Source: an uncultured Collinsella sp.
GTDB taxonomy: Bacteria; Actinomycetota; Coriobacteriia; Coriobacteriales; Coriobacteriaceae
Direction of reading: 5' to 3'
Length of the DNA stretch: 54,136 nucleotides
Assembly (NCBI GenBank): GCA_947002045.1
Contig: CAMQJB010000011.1
Coordinates: 1-54,136, forward strand
Shown here one piece after another: positions 34,841-42,907 of this stretch (the stretch's first letter is position 1; every line of letters begins with the position of its first letter). The notes under the pieces are model-generated. The model did no database searches. It saw only the letters and a program-made list of their open reading frames with translations, and was not told where the DNA came from. A program made the position numbers and the translations under genes.

Positions 34841-35128
34841 CTACTGAGCCATAACGTCGAGGACGGCCTTCTCGGCAGCGACGCGGTTCATGCCGGTCAT
34901 GAAGGGCACGCCGCTCACGTACGGGCAGGTGAGGCCCTCGGGGGCAACGGTGGTGGCGATCAGCAGGTCGGCGCCCTCGTCGCAAACGTCCTTGGCCTCG
35001 GAGATGGCGCACTGCACGATCTCGTACTTGTCGGCGTAACCGTTGGCGTCGAGCATGGTGGCGACCTTCTGGGCAACGAGCGTGGAAGTAGCAGCGCCAG
35101 CACCGCAAGCCAAAACAATCTTCTTCAT
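34841..35128 (-). CDS. PTS sugar transporter subunit IIB, galactitol/lactose type
   Basis: A 95-residue cytoplasmic phosphocarrier. The P-loop VLACGAGAATSTL near the N-terminus holds Cys8, the phosphorylation site of IIB proteins of the galactitol/lactose group. GGGAG lies 9 bases before the ATG. No IIA, IIC or sugar enzyme gene is beside it, so its partners must be elsewhere or it acts as a regulatory phosphocarrier. It is cotranscribed with the VOC protein. Confidence 0.88.
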   Translation of the reverse strand: MKKIVLACGAGAATSTLVAQKVATMLDANGYADKYEIVQCAISEAKDVCDEGADLLIATTVAPEGLTCPYVSGVPFMTGMNRVAAEKAVLDVMAQ

Positions 35129-35230
35129 AGGTAATGTCTCCCTTCATGGTTTACTTTAGGTAAGTGTACCGCAGCGAGCGATGGCACTCGGCCTCGATGA
35201 GCTTTTATGCCAGTTTGCTTGCGCGCTGCG

Positions 35231-35236
35231 TATAAT
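35231..35236 (+). promoter_or_regulatory. -10 element upstream of the membrane-anchored helical-repeat protein
   Basis: A perfect TATAAT in GCGTATAATACATC, about 55 bases before the start at 35292. No well-spaced -35 is clear. Confidence 0.45.
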
Positions 35237-35291
35237 ACATCTAGTACGTGTTGTCATACCGCTCGCTTTATGAGCGACTAAGGACCCCAAT

Positions 35292-35915
35292 ATGCCCGAT
35301 TCCCGCACCCTCTGGACCGCCGTCGTCATTATTTGCATCGCCGTGTCGGTATTCTTTAGCGTCAAAAAACGCACCACGTTTAAGCGCCTGCAGCAGCTTA
35401 TGGCTACGAAGCAGTGGGACGAGTTCGATCGTTTGCTCGATGGCAAACTCACCAGCATGCTGTACCCGCGCTATAACCGCGACTACCTGCGCCTGAACTC
35501 CTATCTGCTGCGCGAGGACCACAAGCGTGCCGACGAGATGTTCGATTTGCTGCTGGGGCTCAACCTGCCCAAAATGCAGCGCGTCGACCTGGTGATTAAG
35601 GCCTTTAACTACTACGTTGGCCAGGAGGACCGCAAAAAGTCCAAGGAGCTGCTGCACGAGATCAAAGGCTTTGAGGGCGGCCAGGCCGAGGCAGTCGCAC
35701 ACGAATGCCAACTGATGTACGACACGATGATCCTCAAGCGCCACAACGACATTCCCGAGCTGGAGCGCATGCTCAAGGAGGCCGGTGACGACAAGGTCAA
35801 GAGCTGCCGCCTGGAATACCTGCTGGCCCTGCAGTACAAGAACAAGGGCGACGAAGCCAAGTTTGCCGAGTACTTGGAAAAGTCAGGCCGGCACTCAATG
35901 GCCGTCAACGCGTAA
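35292..35915 (+). CDS. Membrane-anchored helical-repeat protein of unknown function
   Basis: A 207-residue protein with AAGGA upstream of the ATG. One N-terminal membrane helix (about 8-23) is followed by an entirely helical cytoplasmic part whose paired helices (about 35-200) resemble TPR-like repeats, for example WDEFDRLLDGKL and ADEMFDLLLGLNL. No family name is assigned. It ends 31 bases before tRNA-Leu and stands alone. TPR-like anchors usually hold protein partners; the partner is unknown. Confidence 0.8.
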   Translation: MPDSRTLWTAVVIICIAVSVFFSVKKRTTFKRLQQLMATKQWDEFDRLLDGKLTSMLYPRYNRDYLRLNSYLLREDHKRADEMFDLLLGLNLPKMQRVDLVIKAFNYYVGQEDRKKSKELLHEIKGFEGGQAEAVAHECQLMYDTMILKRHNDIPELERMLKEAGDDKVKSCRLEYLLALQYKNKGDEAKFAEYLEKSGRHSMAVNA

Positions 35916-35946
35916 CGGACGGCTTGTGCTAGACTTCTAGTCTCAC

Positions 35947-36031
35947 GGGGGCGTGGCGGAATTGGCATACGCAGGAGACTTAAAATCTCTCGCCGCAAGG
36001 ATTGTGGGTTCGAGTCCCACCGCCCCTACCA
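35947..36031 (+). tRNA. tRNA-Leu (anticodon UAA)
   Basis: An 85-base tRNA including encoded CCA. The acceptor pairs GGGGGCG with CGCCCCT, the anticodon loop is CTTAAAA with anticodon TAA, a class II variable arm is present, and the T arm reads GTGGGTTCGAGTCCCAC. Its last bases are duplicated downstream (see the tandem repeat), and a hairpin terminator follows. Confidence 0.97.
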
Positions 36032-36042
36032 TGTGATTGCTT

Positions 36043-36082
36043 ACGAGCCCGTGTCCCGTTGGGATGCGGGCTCGTTTCTTTT
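36043..36082 (+). terminator. tRNA-Leu terminator
   Basis: Stem ACGAGCCCG with CGGGCTCGT and an inner TCCC/GGGA pairing, then TTTCTTTT. Confidence 0.85.
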
Positions 36083-36239
36083 GGACGCCGGCGGGACTCG
36101 AACCCGCGAGGGGGCGAGCACCAGGCGGACGCGCAGCGTCCGCAGCGAGCCGACGAGGGCGCCGGCAGGCGGCCGAAGCCGGTGCGGATTTGCGCAGCAA
36201 ATACGCGGACGTCCCACCGCCCCTACCATATGGAGCTTT

Positions 36240-36278
36240 CGAGCCCGTGTCCCCAAGGGATGCGGGCTTGTTTCTTTT
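36240..36278 (+). terminator. Second, duplicated terminator
   Basis: CGAGCCCG pairs with CGGGCTTG (one G-U pair) and is followed by TTTCTTTT; a near copy of the hairpin at 36043-36082 within the tandem duplication. Confidence 0.75.
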
Positions 36279-36377
36279 AGATGCCGGTGGGACTCTAAGC
36301 TGCGGTGGAATAGATCCTGTTTATACCGTTTATCAGCTTATTTAGGAACTATTTCACCGCAACTCAGAGGAAGACGG

Positions 36378-37379
36378 TTAAAGAGCGCTCAGGCTGGGGA
36401 CCCAGGCGATGGTGGGGGTCGCGCCGTCGAGAACCTCGTTGATGGTGGCGGCCATGCCGGCAAGCAGGCTGTTCTCGCTTACGGTGAGCGTGTCGTAGCC
36501 GCCGGCTCGCATGAGCTCGCGGATTACCACGGCGCCAGCCAAGATCACGCCCGCGCGTTTGGGCTGCACACCCGGTAGCGCGGCGATGCTGTCCGCGTCC
36601 AGCGTGGACATGCGCTCGATAGCGGCCGAGACCTGCTCCAGCGAAAGCTCGCGCAGGTGCACGAAGCTCGAATCATACGGCTCCAGCTCGTGGACCAGAG
36701 CCACCAGCGTAGTCACCGTGCCGCCCACTGCGACCAAGCGTTCGGCGCGCTCAAAGTCGACAGGCAGACTCTCAAAGTAGCCCGCAAACTGCTCGTTTGC
36801 CCATGCGGCAGCGGCAGCAAGCTCGCCGTCCGCAGGCGGCAGCGCCGAGAAAAACCGCTCCGTCACACGGCGGCAGCCAATGTCCAGCGAGCGCGTCCCT
36901 TCTAGCGCAAAGACGCCACGCTCCGGCGCATAGACGCCCGTCGCGAGCTCCGTGGATCCGCCACCCGAATCGGCAACAATAATGCGCTCGCCGGCAAAGT
37001 CGTGCGCCACGCCAAAAAACGTCAGGCGTGCCTCGACCTCGCCCGGAATCACCTGCGGTTCGAGCCCCAGCTCGCGCAGGCCGTCCAGCAGCAGGGCGGC
37101 ATTGGACGCATCGCGCGCGGCACTCGTGCACGTGGTGCAGATGCACACGGCCCCAAAGGCATGCGCCTCGTCCACAAACATGCGACACGCGGCGAGCACA
37201 CGCTCGACGGCCGCCTCGCAAAAGCGGCCCGTCGCGTCCACGCCCTCGCCCAAGTCGGTGATCTCGGTATGCTTGGACGATTCCACGATCGCCCCGGCCT
37301 CGACCTGCGCTAACACCAGTCGCGACGACACTGTTCCCAGGTCGATCGCGGCTACCTTATAGCGTTTGCAATCTGCCAT
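36378..37379 (-). CDS. ppx: Ppx/GppA-family phosphatase
   Basis: A 333-residue member of the exopolyphosphatase/pppGpp phosphatase family (ASKHA fold). The phosphate-1 segment is AAIDLGTVSSRLVL near the N-terminus; phosphate-2 is IIVADSGGGSTEL at about 137-149. The protein has only the two-domain core of about 330 residues, as in the short actinobacterial Ppx forms, without the C-terminal HD-like part of the enteric enzyme. It follows the divIC-like gene by 20 bases, with GGGGAG upstream of the ATG. It should hydrolyse polyphosphate or pppGpp; which one cannot be told. Confidence 0.9.
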   Translation of the reverse strand: MADCKRYKVAAIDLGTVSSRLVLAQVEAGAIVESSKHTEITDLGEGVDATGRFCEAAVERVLAACRMFVDEAHAFGAVCICTTCTSAARDASNAALLLDGLRELGLEPQVIPGEVEARLTFFGVAHDFAGERIIVADSGGGSTELATGVYAPERGVFALEGTRSLDIGCRRVTERFFSALPPADGELAAAAAWANEQFAGYFESLPVDFERAERLVAVGGTVTTLVALVHELEPYDSSFVHLRELSLEQVSAAIERMSTLDADSIAALPGVQPKRAGVILAGAVVIRELMRAGGYDTLTVSENSLLAGMAATINEVLDGATPTIAWVPSLSAL

Positions 37380-37399
37380 TGCAGGCTCCCCTCCGGGCG

Positions 37400-38170
37400 C
37401 TATTTGCCGTTGGACACGACCGTCTGGCCCTCGACACCGTTAAACCCAAACAGCATGTCGAGCGCCTGGATGTACCACGGCGCGTCCTTACCGACGTCTT
37501 CGATTTCCTTGGCAACTTCGCTGGCCTTCTTGGCGTTCGACGACTTCTTGCTCGAAGACGAATCCGAATCGTCGTCCAGGCCCTGCACTTCAATTCTCTT
37601 CTCGCCGGGCATCACCAGGCCCAAGTCCTCGGATGCCGCGTCCTTGATACCCTCCTCCGAGAGCAGCTTGTCGACGCTTTTCTGCAGCTCGTCGTTGTAC
37701 TGCTGGCGAATCTCGACCTGCTTGGCCAAGATATCGTTCGAGCGTTTGGCAACGTAGAGGTCGCGCACGGGAAAGTACAGGCTCACGAGCACCAGGACGA
37801 CGACAATGCCAATAAACAGCCCGCGCTGGGGTCCATGGGTAAAGTCGTAGATCGCCTTGACCACCGCATTGTCGTTGGCGTAGTGCATGAAGTCCGAGCC
37901 CGAAAGACGGCTCGAGGGCCTGGTCGACTTTTCGTGCGTTTGAGCCGAGGGGTGCTGCGTACGCGAAGCATGCGTCGGGGGCGCCGAGCGTGGCGGGCGA
38001 CCCGTCGACGTATTCATTTGAGCACGGGGATGTGAGGCACTTGCCGGACGCTGTGCGCGGCGATCGACACCGGCGTAGTCGGACCCGCCGAGCTGCACGG
38101 TAGGTGCGCGGCGAGGCGACGGCTCGCGCGAACCGGCGGAATAATACCTGTTGTCGTAAATCTGATCCAT
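37400..38170 (-). CDS. FtsB/DivIC-like septum-formation protein
   Basis: A 256-residue protein; I take the ATG at 38170 (MDQIYDNRYY), which has AAGG upstream. The first 135 residues are a disordered Arg/Ser/Pro/Thr-rich cytoplasmic part, followed by one membrane helix (about 142-160, GLFIGIVVVLVLVSLYF) and an extracytoplasmic coiled coil (KRSNDILAKQVEIRQQYN) as in FtsB/DivIC, which link division proteins. The C-terminus is Ser/Asp/Lys-rich. The position between eno and ppx matches the divIC-like gene of other actinobacteria. The long N-terminal extension is typical of that phylum. Confidence 0.85.
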   Translation of the reverse strand: MDQIYDNRYYSAGSREPSPRRAPTVQLGGSDYAGVDRRAQRPASASHPRAQMNTSTGRPPRSAPPTHASRTQHPSAQTHEKSTRPSSRLSGSDFMHYANDNAVVKAIYDFTHGPQRGLFIGIVVVLVLVSLYFPVRDLYVAKRSNDILAKQVEIRQQYNDELQKSVDKLLSEEGIKDAASEDLGLVMPGEKRIEVQGLDDDSDSSSSKKSSNAKKASEVAKEIEDVGKDAPWYIQALDMLFGFNGVEGQTVVSNGK

Positions 38171-38261
38171 GTGCGCCTTGTGCGGTTGAGGTTTGTTTGC
38201 GCTAAGTCCTTTAGTTATAGCACGAGCGCCCGCACCGCCTTCGCCAGCCTTTGCTCGACAT

Positions 38262-38293
38262 AAAAAAGGCGCTGAGCCGTATGGCCCAGCGCC
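38262..38293 (-). terminator. Enolase transcript terminator
   Basis: On the minus strand an 11-bp stem (GGCGCTGGGCC side) with a 4-base loop and one mismatch is followed by TTTTTT, 73 bases after the eno stop. Confidence 0.9.
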
Positions 38294-38365
38294 CATAGTT
38301 CTTTGCGGCATCCAGCCAAGGCGGGGAGGAACCGAGCCAGCCTCCCCCTCGCCAAATTCGCCCGT

Positions 38366-39655
38366 TTAGCGAATGTTGTAGAACGCGGCCTTGCCGGCGT
38401 AGCGCGCGCTGCCCTCGAGCTCGTCCTCGATGCGGATGAGCTGGTTGTACTTGGCAATACGATCGCTGCGGCACGGGGCGCCCGACTTGATCTGGCCGGC
38501 GTTAACACCCACGACCAGGTCAGCGATGGTGGAGTCCTCGGTCTCGCCGGAACGGTGGCTCACGATGCAAGCGTAGCCGGCCTCCTTGGCAGTCTCGATA
38601 GCCTCGAGCGACTCGGTGAGCGTACCGATCTGGTTGACCTTGACCAGGATTGCATTGGCGGCGCCCAGCTCGATGCCCTTCTTAAGGCGCTCGGTGTTGG
38701 TGACGAACAGGTCGTCGCCTACGAGCTGCACCTTGTTGCCAATGCGGCGGGTGAGCTCGACCCAGCCGTCCCAGTCCTCCTCTGCCATACCATCCTCGAT
38801 GGAGATGATGGGATAGGTGTCGACAAGCTTCTCCCAGTAATCGACCATCTGAGCGCTCGTGTACTCAACGCCCTCGCCCTTGAGCTCGTACATGCCGGTC
38901 TCGGCGTTGTAGAACTCGGTCGAGGCCGGGTCCATGGCGTACATGAAGTCGACGCCGGGCTTAAAGCCAGCCTTCTCGACGGCCTTGGTGATGTACTCGA
39001 ACGGCTCGGCATTGGTCTTGAGATTGGGCGCGAAGCCGCCCTCGTCGCCCACGCCGCCGCCCAGGCCGGCCTCGTGCAACACGCCCTTGAGGGTGTGGTA
39101 GACCTCGGCGCACCAACGCAGGCCCTCGGCAAAGCTCGGGGCGCCCACCGGCATGATCATGAACTCCTGGAAGTCAACGTTGTTGTCGGCATGCACGCCG
39201 CCGTTGAGGATGTTCATCATAGGCGTGGGCAGCAGGTGAGCGTTGACGCCGCCCAGGTACTGGTACAGCGACAGACCCGCCGACTCTGCCGCAGCGCGGG
39301 CAACGGCCAGCGATACGCCCAGAATGGCGTTGGCGCCGAGCTTGGTTTTGTTGGGCGTACCGTCGGCGGCAATCAGCGCGGCATCGACGGCGCGCTGATC
39401 GAAGGCATCGAGGCCCACGACGGCGTTGGCGCACTCGTTGTTGACATGCTCGACGGCCTGCGAAACGCCCTTGCCCAGGTAGCGACCCTTGTCGCCGTCG
39501 CGCAGCTCACATGCCTCAAAGGCGCCGGTCGAAGCGCCCGAAGGCACCATCGCGCGACCGAAGCTACCGTCCTCGAGCACGACCTCGACCTCGACGGTGG
39601 GGTTGCCGCGGCTGTCGAGCACCTCACGACCGTAGACGTCCAAAATATCGCTCAT
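38366..39655 (-). CDS. eno: Enolase
   Basis: A 429-residue enolase, which interconverts 2-phosphoglycerate and phosphoenolpyruvate in glycolysis. Conserved pieces include the N-terminal YGREVLDSRGNPTVEVEV, the ASTGAFEACELRDGD loop, GGVHADNNVDFQEF, GDEGGFAPNL, the metal-site segments SIEDGMAEEDW and VGDDLFVTN, and IVSHRSGETED with the catalytic Lys/His region. Length is normal. It has its own terminator, so the downstream divIC-like and ppx genes are transcribed separately or by read-through. The 5' side carries an inserted gene. Confidence 0.99.
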   Translation of the reverse strand: MSDILDVYGREVLDSRGNPTVEVEVVLEDGSFGRAMVPSGASTGAFEACELRDGDKGRYLGKGVSQAVEHVNNECANAVVGLDAFDQRAVDAALIAADGTPNKTKLGANAILGVSLAVARAAAESAGLSLYQYLGGVNAHLLPTPMMNILNGGVHADNNVDFQEFMIMPVGAPSFAEGLRWCAEVYHTLKGVLHEAGLGGGVGDEGGFAPNLKTNAEPFEYITKAVEKAGFKPGVDFMYAMDPASTEFYNAETGMYELKGEGVEYTSAQMVDYWEKLVDTYPIISIEDGMAEEDWDGWVELTRRIGNKVQLVGDDLFVTNTERLKKGIELGAANAILVKVNQIGTLTESLEAIETAKEAGYACIVSHRSGETEDSTIADLVVGVNAGQIKSGAPCRSDRIAKYNQLIRIEDELEGSARYAGKAAFYNIR

Positions 39656-40030
39656 GTTGTCTCCCTCTCACTTGGAAACGGGTTGAATGCTTGGCGACGC
39701 GGCATTGCGCCAATGTGGCGCTTTGGTTTGCAAGTTAGCCTTGTCGCACTTTTTGCATTATGCCCTAAGTTAGCCGAGGGATACATATGAATTGGAGAAA
39801 TCATTCTTTGGAGCGCTTGTTTTTGCATCGAGCATTCATCTCTAGAGGTCGCCCCCCATTAAATTCTTCTATCGGCATACCGTCTTTACCTGGCTTGCGA
39901 ATGAAAGAGCCAATAATGTGCTTTTACATCGTGCAAAGTTCTGGATATCGTGCAATTCTAAGGGTCTGAAGTTCTGGATATCGTGCATAATCAGGTTATA
40001 AAAGTTCTGGATATCGTGTACGAGGTAGCC
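39656..40030. other. Intergenic stretch between eno and the AAA ATPase gene
   Basis: About 375 bases. The eno side should hold its promoter (a CATAAT on the minus strand near 39755-39762). The ATPase side is AT-richer and carries three 33-bp-spaced repeats, annotated separately. A 60-codon frame at 39787-39969 lacks coding bias and I do not count it. Confidence 0.45.
39938..40018 (+). repeat. Three 33-bp-spaced iterons upstream of the AAA ATPase gene
   Basis: GTTCTGGATATCGTG occurs exactly at 39938-39952, 39971-39985 and 40004-40018, a constant 33-base period, about three helical turns. Each contains GATATC. The last copy ends 12 bases before the start codon of the ATPase gene. They may be binding sites for a regulator. 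Read as codons they give an 11-residue period, but the frames are broken by stops. Confidence 0.8.
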
Positions 40031-41398
40031 ATGCTTAAACGAAAAGCCTATGACAAACTACTAAAATGGAAGCATGAAAGCGCTGGTAAAACAGCACTTC
40101 TTATTGAAGGAGCCCGCCGCGTCGGAAAGAGCACGCTTGCCCGCACGTTTGGAGAAACCGAATACAAATCCTGCCTTGTCATTGATTTCTTTCAAGCACC
40201 TGCCGAAGTTAAGCAATATTTTGAGGACTATCGCACTGACTTCGACTCGCTCTTCCTCTATCTCTCGGTTTTCTATAACGTCAAACTCTATGAACACGAG
40301 ACGCTTATCGTCTTTGACGAGGTCCAGATGTACCCGCAAGCACGCGGACTCATCAAGTATCTCGTTGCAGACGGACGTTACGACTACATCGAAACTGGAT
40401 CCCTGCTCAGCATCAAGCAGAACATTAAAGATATCGTCATCCCATCCGAGGAAGAATCTCTGGAACTTGAGCCCCTCGACTTTGAGGAGTTTCTTTGGGG
40501 CATGGACGAAAAGGGGCTGGCCGATCTCATTCGCATGAGTTTTAACAAGATGAAGCCGCTCCCCGATGCCCTACATCGCAGAGCGCTCTCCCTTATGCGC
40601 GAATACATGCTCGTAGGCGGCATGCCTGAGCCGGTATCCATCTATGTTGAACAGCGCGCTTTTGCGCCCGTCGACGCTTCGAAGCGCCGAATCGTCCAGC
40701 TCTATCGCAACGATATCTCTCGTTTTGCAACCGGTTACGAATTCAAAGTCGTCTCCGTACTCGATGGCATCCCGGGTCAGCTCTCTAGGCACGAAAAACG
40801 ATTCAAGCTTTCCTCACTTGATAAAAACGCACGCATGCGCACCTACGAAGAAGCCTTCTTTTGGCTGGCAGACGCGCGAATTGCCAATATCTGCTATGCC
40901 GCAAGCGGACCGAGCGTGGGCCTTTCACTCAGCATGGAGCAAACGGCCCTCAAGTGCTACATGGCAGACACCGGCCTGCTTGTAACGCTTGCCTTCTCTG
41001 ACAACAACGATACCGATGAAGACGTTTACAGGGCCGTGCTTCGCGGCGACATCGGATTGAACGAAGGAATGCTTACCGAAAACTACGTTGCCCAATCTCT
41101 AAAGGCCAATGGACACAGGCTCTTCTTTTATTCCCAAAGCGGAAAGAAGGAGGGAGAGGAGCGCATGGAAATCGACTTCCTCGTTACCCGACCCTATGTC
41201 AATGCCGCCGGAAAGCCGCGCATCAGCCCCATCGAAGTTAAGTCGCCACGCAGATACGGAACCATCTCCCTCGACCGATTCCGCGCGCGCTTTAACAAGA
41301 AGATTGGGATGGCTTACGTGTTGCACCCTAAACAACTCGAGTGGGATGCCGAAGCGCAGCTGGCACATCTTCCGTTGTATATGGCTTTTTGCTTGTAG
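40031..41398 (+). CDS. AAA ATPase of the AAA_14/DUF4143 type
   Basis: A 455-residue protein; the ATG at 40031 has GAGG 6 bases upstream. Walker A is IEGARRVGKSTLART near residue 30, Walker B LIVFDEVQMYPQ near 92-103, and sensor-like YIETGSLLS near 120; the second half shows the DUF4143 pattern with MLTENYVAQSLKANG and the nuclease-like EIDFLV...PIEVKSPRR ending. Such proteins are common in accessory regions of gut bacteria, and their biological role is not settled. It is inserted between eno and mazG, which are often close neighbours in actinobacteria, and has lower GC content. It appears intact. Confidence 0.88.
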   Translation: MLKRKAYDKLLKWKHESAGKTALLIEGARRVGKSTLARTFGETEYKSCLVIDFFQAPAEVKQYFEDYRTDFDSLFLYLSVFYNVKLYEHETLIVFDEVQMYPQARGLIKYLVADGRYDYIETGSLLSIKQNIKDIVIPSEEESLELEPLDFEEFLWGMDEKGLADLIRMSFNKMKPLPDALHRRALSLMREYMLVGGMPEPVSIYVEQRAFAPVDASKRRIVQLYRNDISRFATGYEFKVVSVLDGIPGQLSRHEKRFKLSSLDKNARMRTYEEAFFWLADARIANICYAASGPSVGLSLSMEQTALKCYMADTGLLVTLAFSDNNDTDEDVYRAVLRGDIGLNEGMLTENYVAQSLKANGHRLFFYSQSGKKEGEERMEIDFLVTRPYVNAAGKPRISPIEVKSPRRYGTISLDRFRARFNKKIGMAYVLHPKQLEWDAEAQLAHLPLYMAFCL

Positions 41399-41437
41399 AG
41401 ACCTCTCTACGAATGGATGCCGTGAGAGACGCAGGCC

Positions 41438-42298
41438 TCACTCGCTTGCTTTTGCTTGGTCCCACAGGTCGTTGAGTTGAGCGGTTGAGCAGGCGGCGAG
41501 GTCATCGCCCGCCTCGTGCACGGCGGCCTCCATCGCGGCCCAGCGACGGCGAAACTTGGCCGTGCTCGCGCGCAGGGCGCTCTCGGCGTCGATGCCCTCT
41601 TTGCGCGCAACGTTGACCAGGGCAAAGAGCAGGTCGCCAAACTCCATCTCGCGCTCGGGCGTTCCGGGGGCCTCGGCCTCAAACTCGGCACGCTCCTCTG
41701 CTACCTCGTCCCACACATCCTGGACCGTCTCCCACTCAAAGCCCACGGCAGCCGCCTTGCGCGACACCTTCTGAGCCTGCATCAGCGCCGGCAGATGCGT
41801 GGGCACACCGTCGAGTAGGCCCTCGGGCGCAGCCTCGCCCGCCGCCACGGCCTTGTCCTTGGCGGCCTTCTCGGCAAGCTTGACCTCGTCCCAAATCTTG
41901 AGCACCTCGTCGGAGCTCTCGGCGTCCGCATCGCCAAACACGTGCGGATGACGGCGAATGAGCTTGGCGTCGATATCGCGCGCCACATCGGCCAGCGTAA
42001 ACTCACCGGCATCCGCCGCGATCTGCGCATGCAACACTACCTGCATGAGCACGTCGCCCAGCTCCTCGCGCAGGTGTGCCGCATCATCGGCCTCGATGCA
42101 GTCGAGCGCCTCGTAGGCCTCCTCGATCATGTTCTTGCCAATGCTGCGGTGCGTCTGCTCGCGATCCCACGGGCAGCCATCGGGCTGACGCAGACGCCAG
42201 ATAGTCTGCACCAGATGCTGCAGCTCGGCCGACGCGTCGACCAGCGTGGACAGGTCGCGCGAACCCTCGGCATTTTGCTGAGCCATGTGCTGCGCCAT
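41438..42298 (-). CDS. mazG: Nucleoside triphosphate pyrophosphohydrolase MazG
   Basis: A 286-residue MazG that hydrolyses NTPs and dNTPs to monophosphates. The ATG at 42298 has a perfect GGAGGAATAACC upstream. The first MazG module contains DGCPWDREQTHRS, MIEEAYEALDCIE and REELGDVLMQVVLHAQ, giving the EExxE and ExxD magnesium sites; a second, weaker module follows at about 180-270 (FGDLLFALVNVAR). The start is 2 bases after the stop of yfcE, so the two form an operon. Confidence 0.95.
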   Translation of the reverse strand: MAQHMAQQNAEGSRDLSTLVDASAELQHLVQTIWRLRQPDGCPWDREQTHRSIGKNMIEEAYEALDCIEADDAAHLREELGDVLMQVVLHAQIAADAGEFTLADVARDIDAKLIRRHPHVFGDADAESSDEVLKIWDEVKLAEKAAKDKAVAAGEAAPEGLLDGVPTHLPALMQAQKVSRKAAAVGFEWETVQDVWDEVAEERAEFEAEAPGTPEREMEFGDLLFALVNVARKEGIDAESALRASTAKFRRRWAAMEAAVHEAGDDLAACSTAQLNDLWDQAKASE

Positions 42299-42300
42299 GG

Positions 42301-42849
42301 TTATTCCTCCTCCAGGACCACGTGACGGAACGCGCCTCCCTCGTAGATGCCGTAGCTGTGCGTACCGTCCTTGGGAATGCTCACGCTGCCGGGATTGAAG
42401 AGCCACAGGCCCGGGTGCGCGGCGCTTGCCTCGTTAACCTTGATGTGCGTATGGCCGTAGACGAGCGCGGAGCCCTCGGGCAGCGCGGGCGCGTGGTCGA
42501 CGCTGTTGTGCATGCCGGCGCCAAAGACGTGGCCGTGCGTCAGGAACAGTTCGCGGCCGGTCTCATCAAACAGCGTGGCGTAGTCGGCCATGACGGGAAA
42601 GTCGAGCACCATCTGGTCGACCTCGGCGTCGCAGTTGCCGCGCACCGCGATGATGCGGTCGGCCAGGGCGTTGAGCAGCGGAATCACGCGCTTGGGGGCG
42701 TAGTCGCGCGGCAGGTCGTTGCGCGGACCGTGGTAGAGCAGGTCGCCCAGCAGAACGATGCGGTCGGGCTGCTCGGACTCGATGGCGGCGACCAGGCGCT
42801 CAGTCCAATATGCCGAACCGTGGATGTCAGAGGCGATGAGGTATTTCAT
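42301..42849 (-). CDS. yfcE: YfcE-type metallophosphoesterase
   Basis: A 182-residue phosphodiesterase. Metal-binding motifs are YLIASDIHGS at the N-terminus, VLLGDLLYHGPR, RGNCDAE, LTHGHVFG and YGHTHIK near the end, the standard order for MJ0936/YfcE phosphoesterases. The ATG at 42849 has AAGGAT upstream. The gene is followed directly by mazG (2-base gap). The natural substrate of YfcE proteins is not known. Confidence 0.92.
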   Translation of the reverse strand: MKYLIASDIHGSAYWTERLVAAIESEQPDRIVLLGDLLYHGPRNDLPRDYAPKRVIPLLNALADRIIAVRGNCDAEVDQMVLDFPVMADYATLFDETGRELFLTHGHVFGAGMHNSVDHAPALPEGSALVYGHTHIKVNEASAAHPGLWLFNPGSVSIPKDGTHSYGIYEGGAFRHVVLEEE

Positions 42850-42907
42850 GAGGGATCCTTTCGGGATGGAGTTGACGGAGCCGGTCGCGGCGCGCCGCAC
42901 GATCTTG

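Larger units (their letters stand above)
36014..36300 (+). repeat. Tandem duplication of the tRNA-Leu 3' end and its terminator
   Basis: A 19-base run from the tRNA T arm through CCA (GTCCCACCGCCCCTACCAT) recurs at 36211-36229, 197 bases downstream, followed in both copies by similar terminator hairpins and then a GCCGG(C/T)GGGACTC segment. The sequence in between is GC-rich and non-coding. Such a copy of a tRNA 3' end is the usual trace of integrase attachment sites. No integrase or cargo gene lies between the copies. Confidence 0.75.

Noticed and set aside
36014..36230. A second tRNA gene at about 36083-36231
   Set aside because: Only T-arm and acceptor-like pieces are present; no D arm or anticodon stem can be formed, so it is a duplicated fragment.
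38303..39790. A 495-codon plus-strand frame opposite eno
   Set aside because: Antisense to enolase; His/Val/Leu/Asp-rich composition typical of a shadow frame.
39787..39969. A 60-codon gene upstream of the AAA ATPase
   Set aside because: No ribosome-binding site or coding bias, and it runs into the iterons.
39938..40018. The three 33-bp repeats as a CRISPR array
   Set aside because: Only 15 conserved bases, spacers of 18 bases, three copies and no cas genes; they are iterons.
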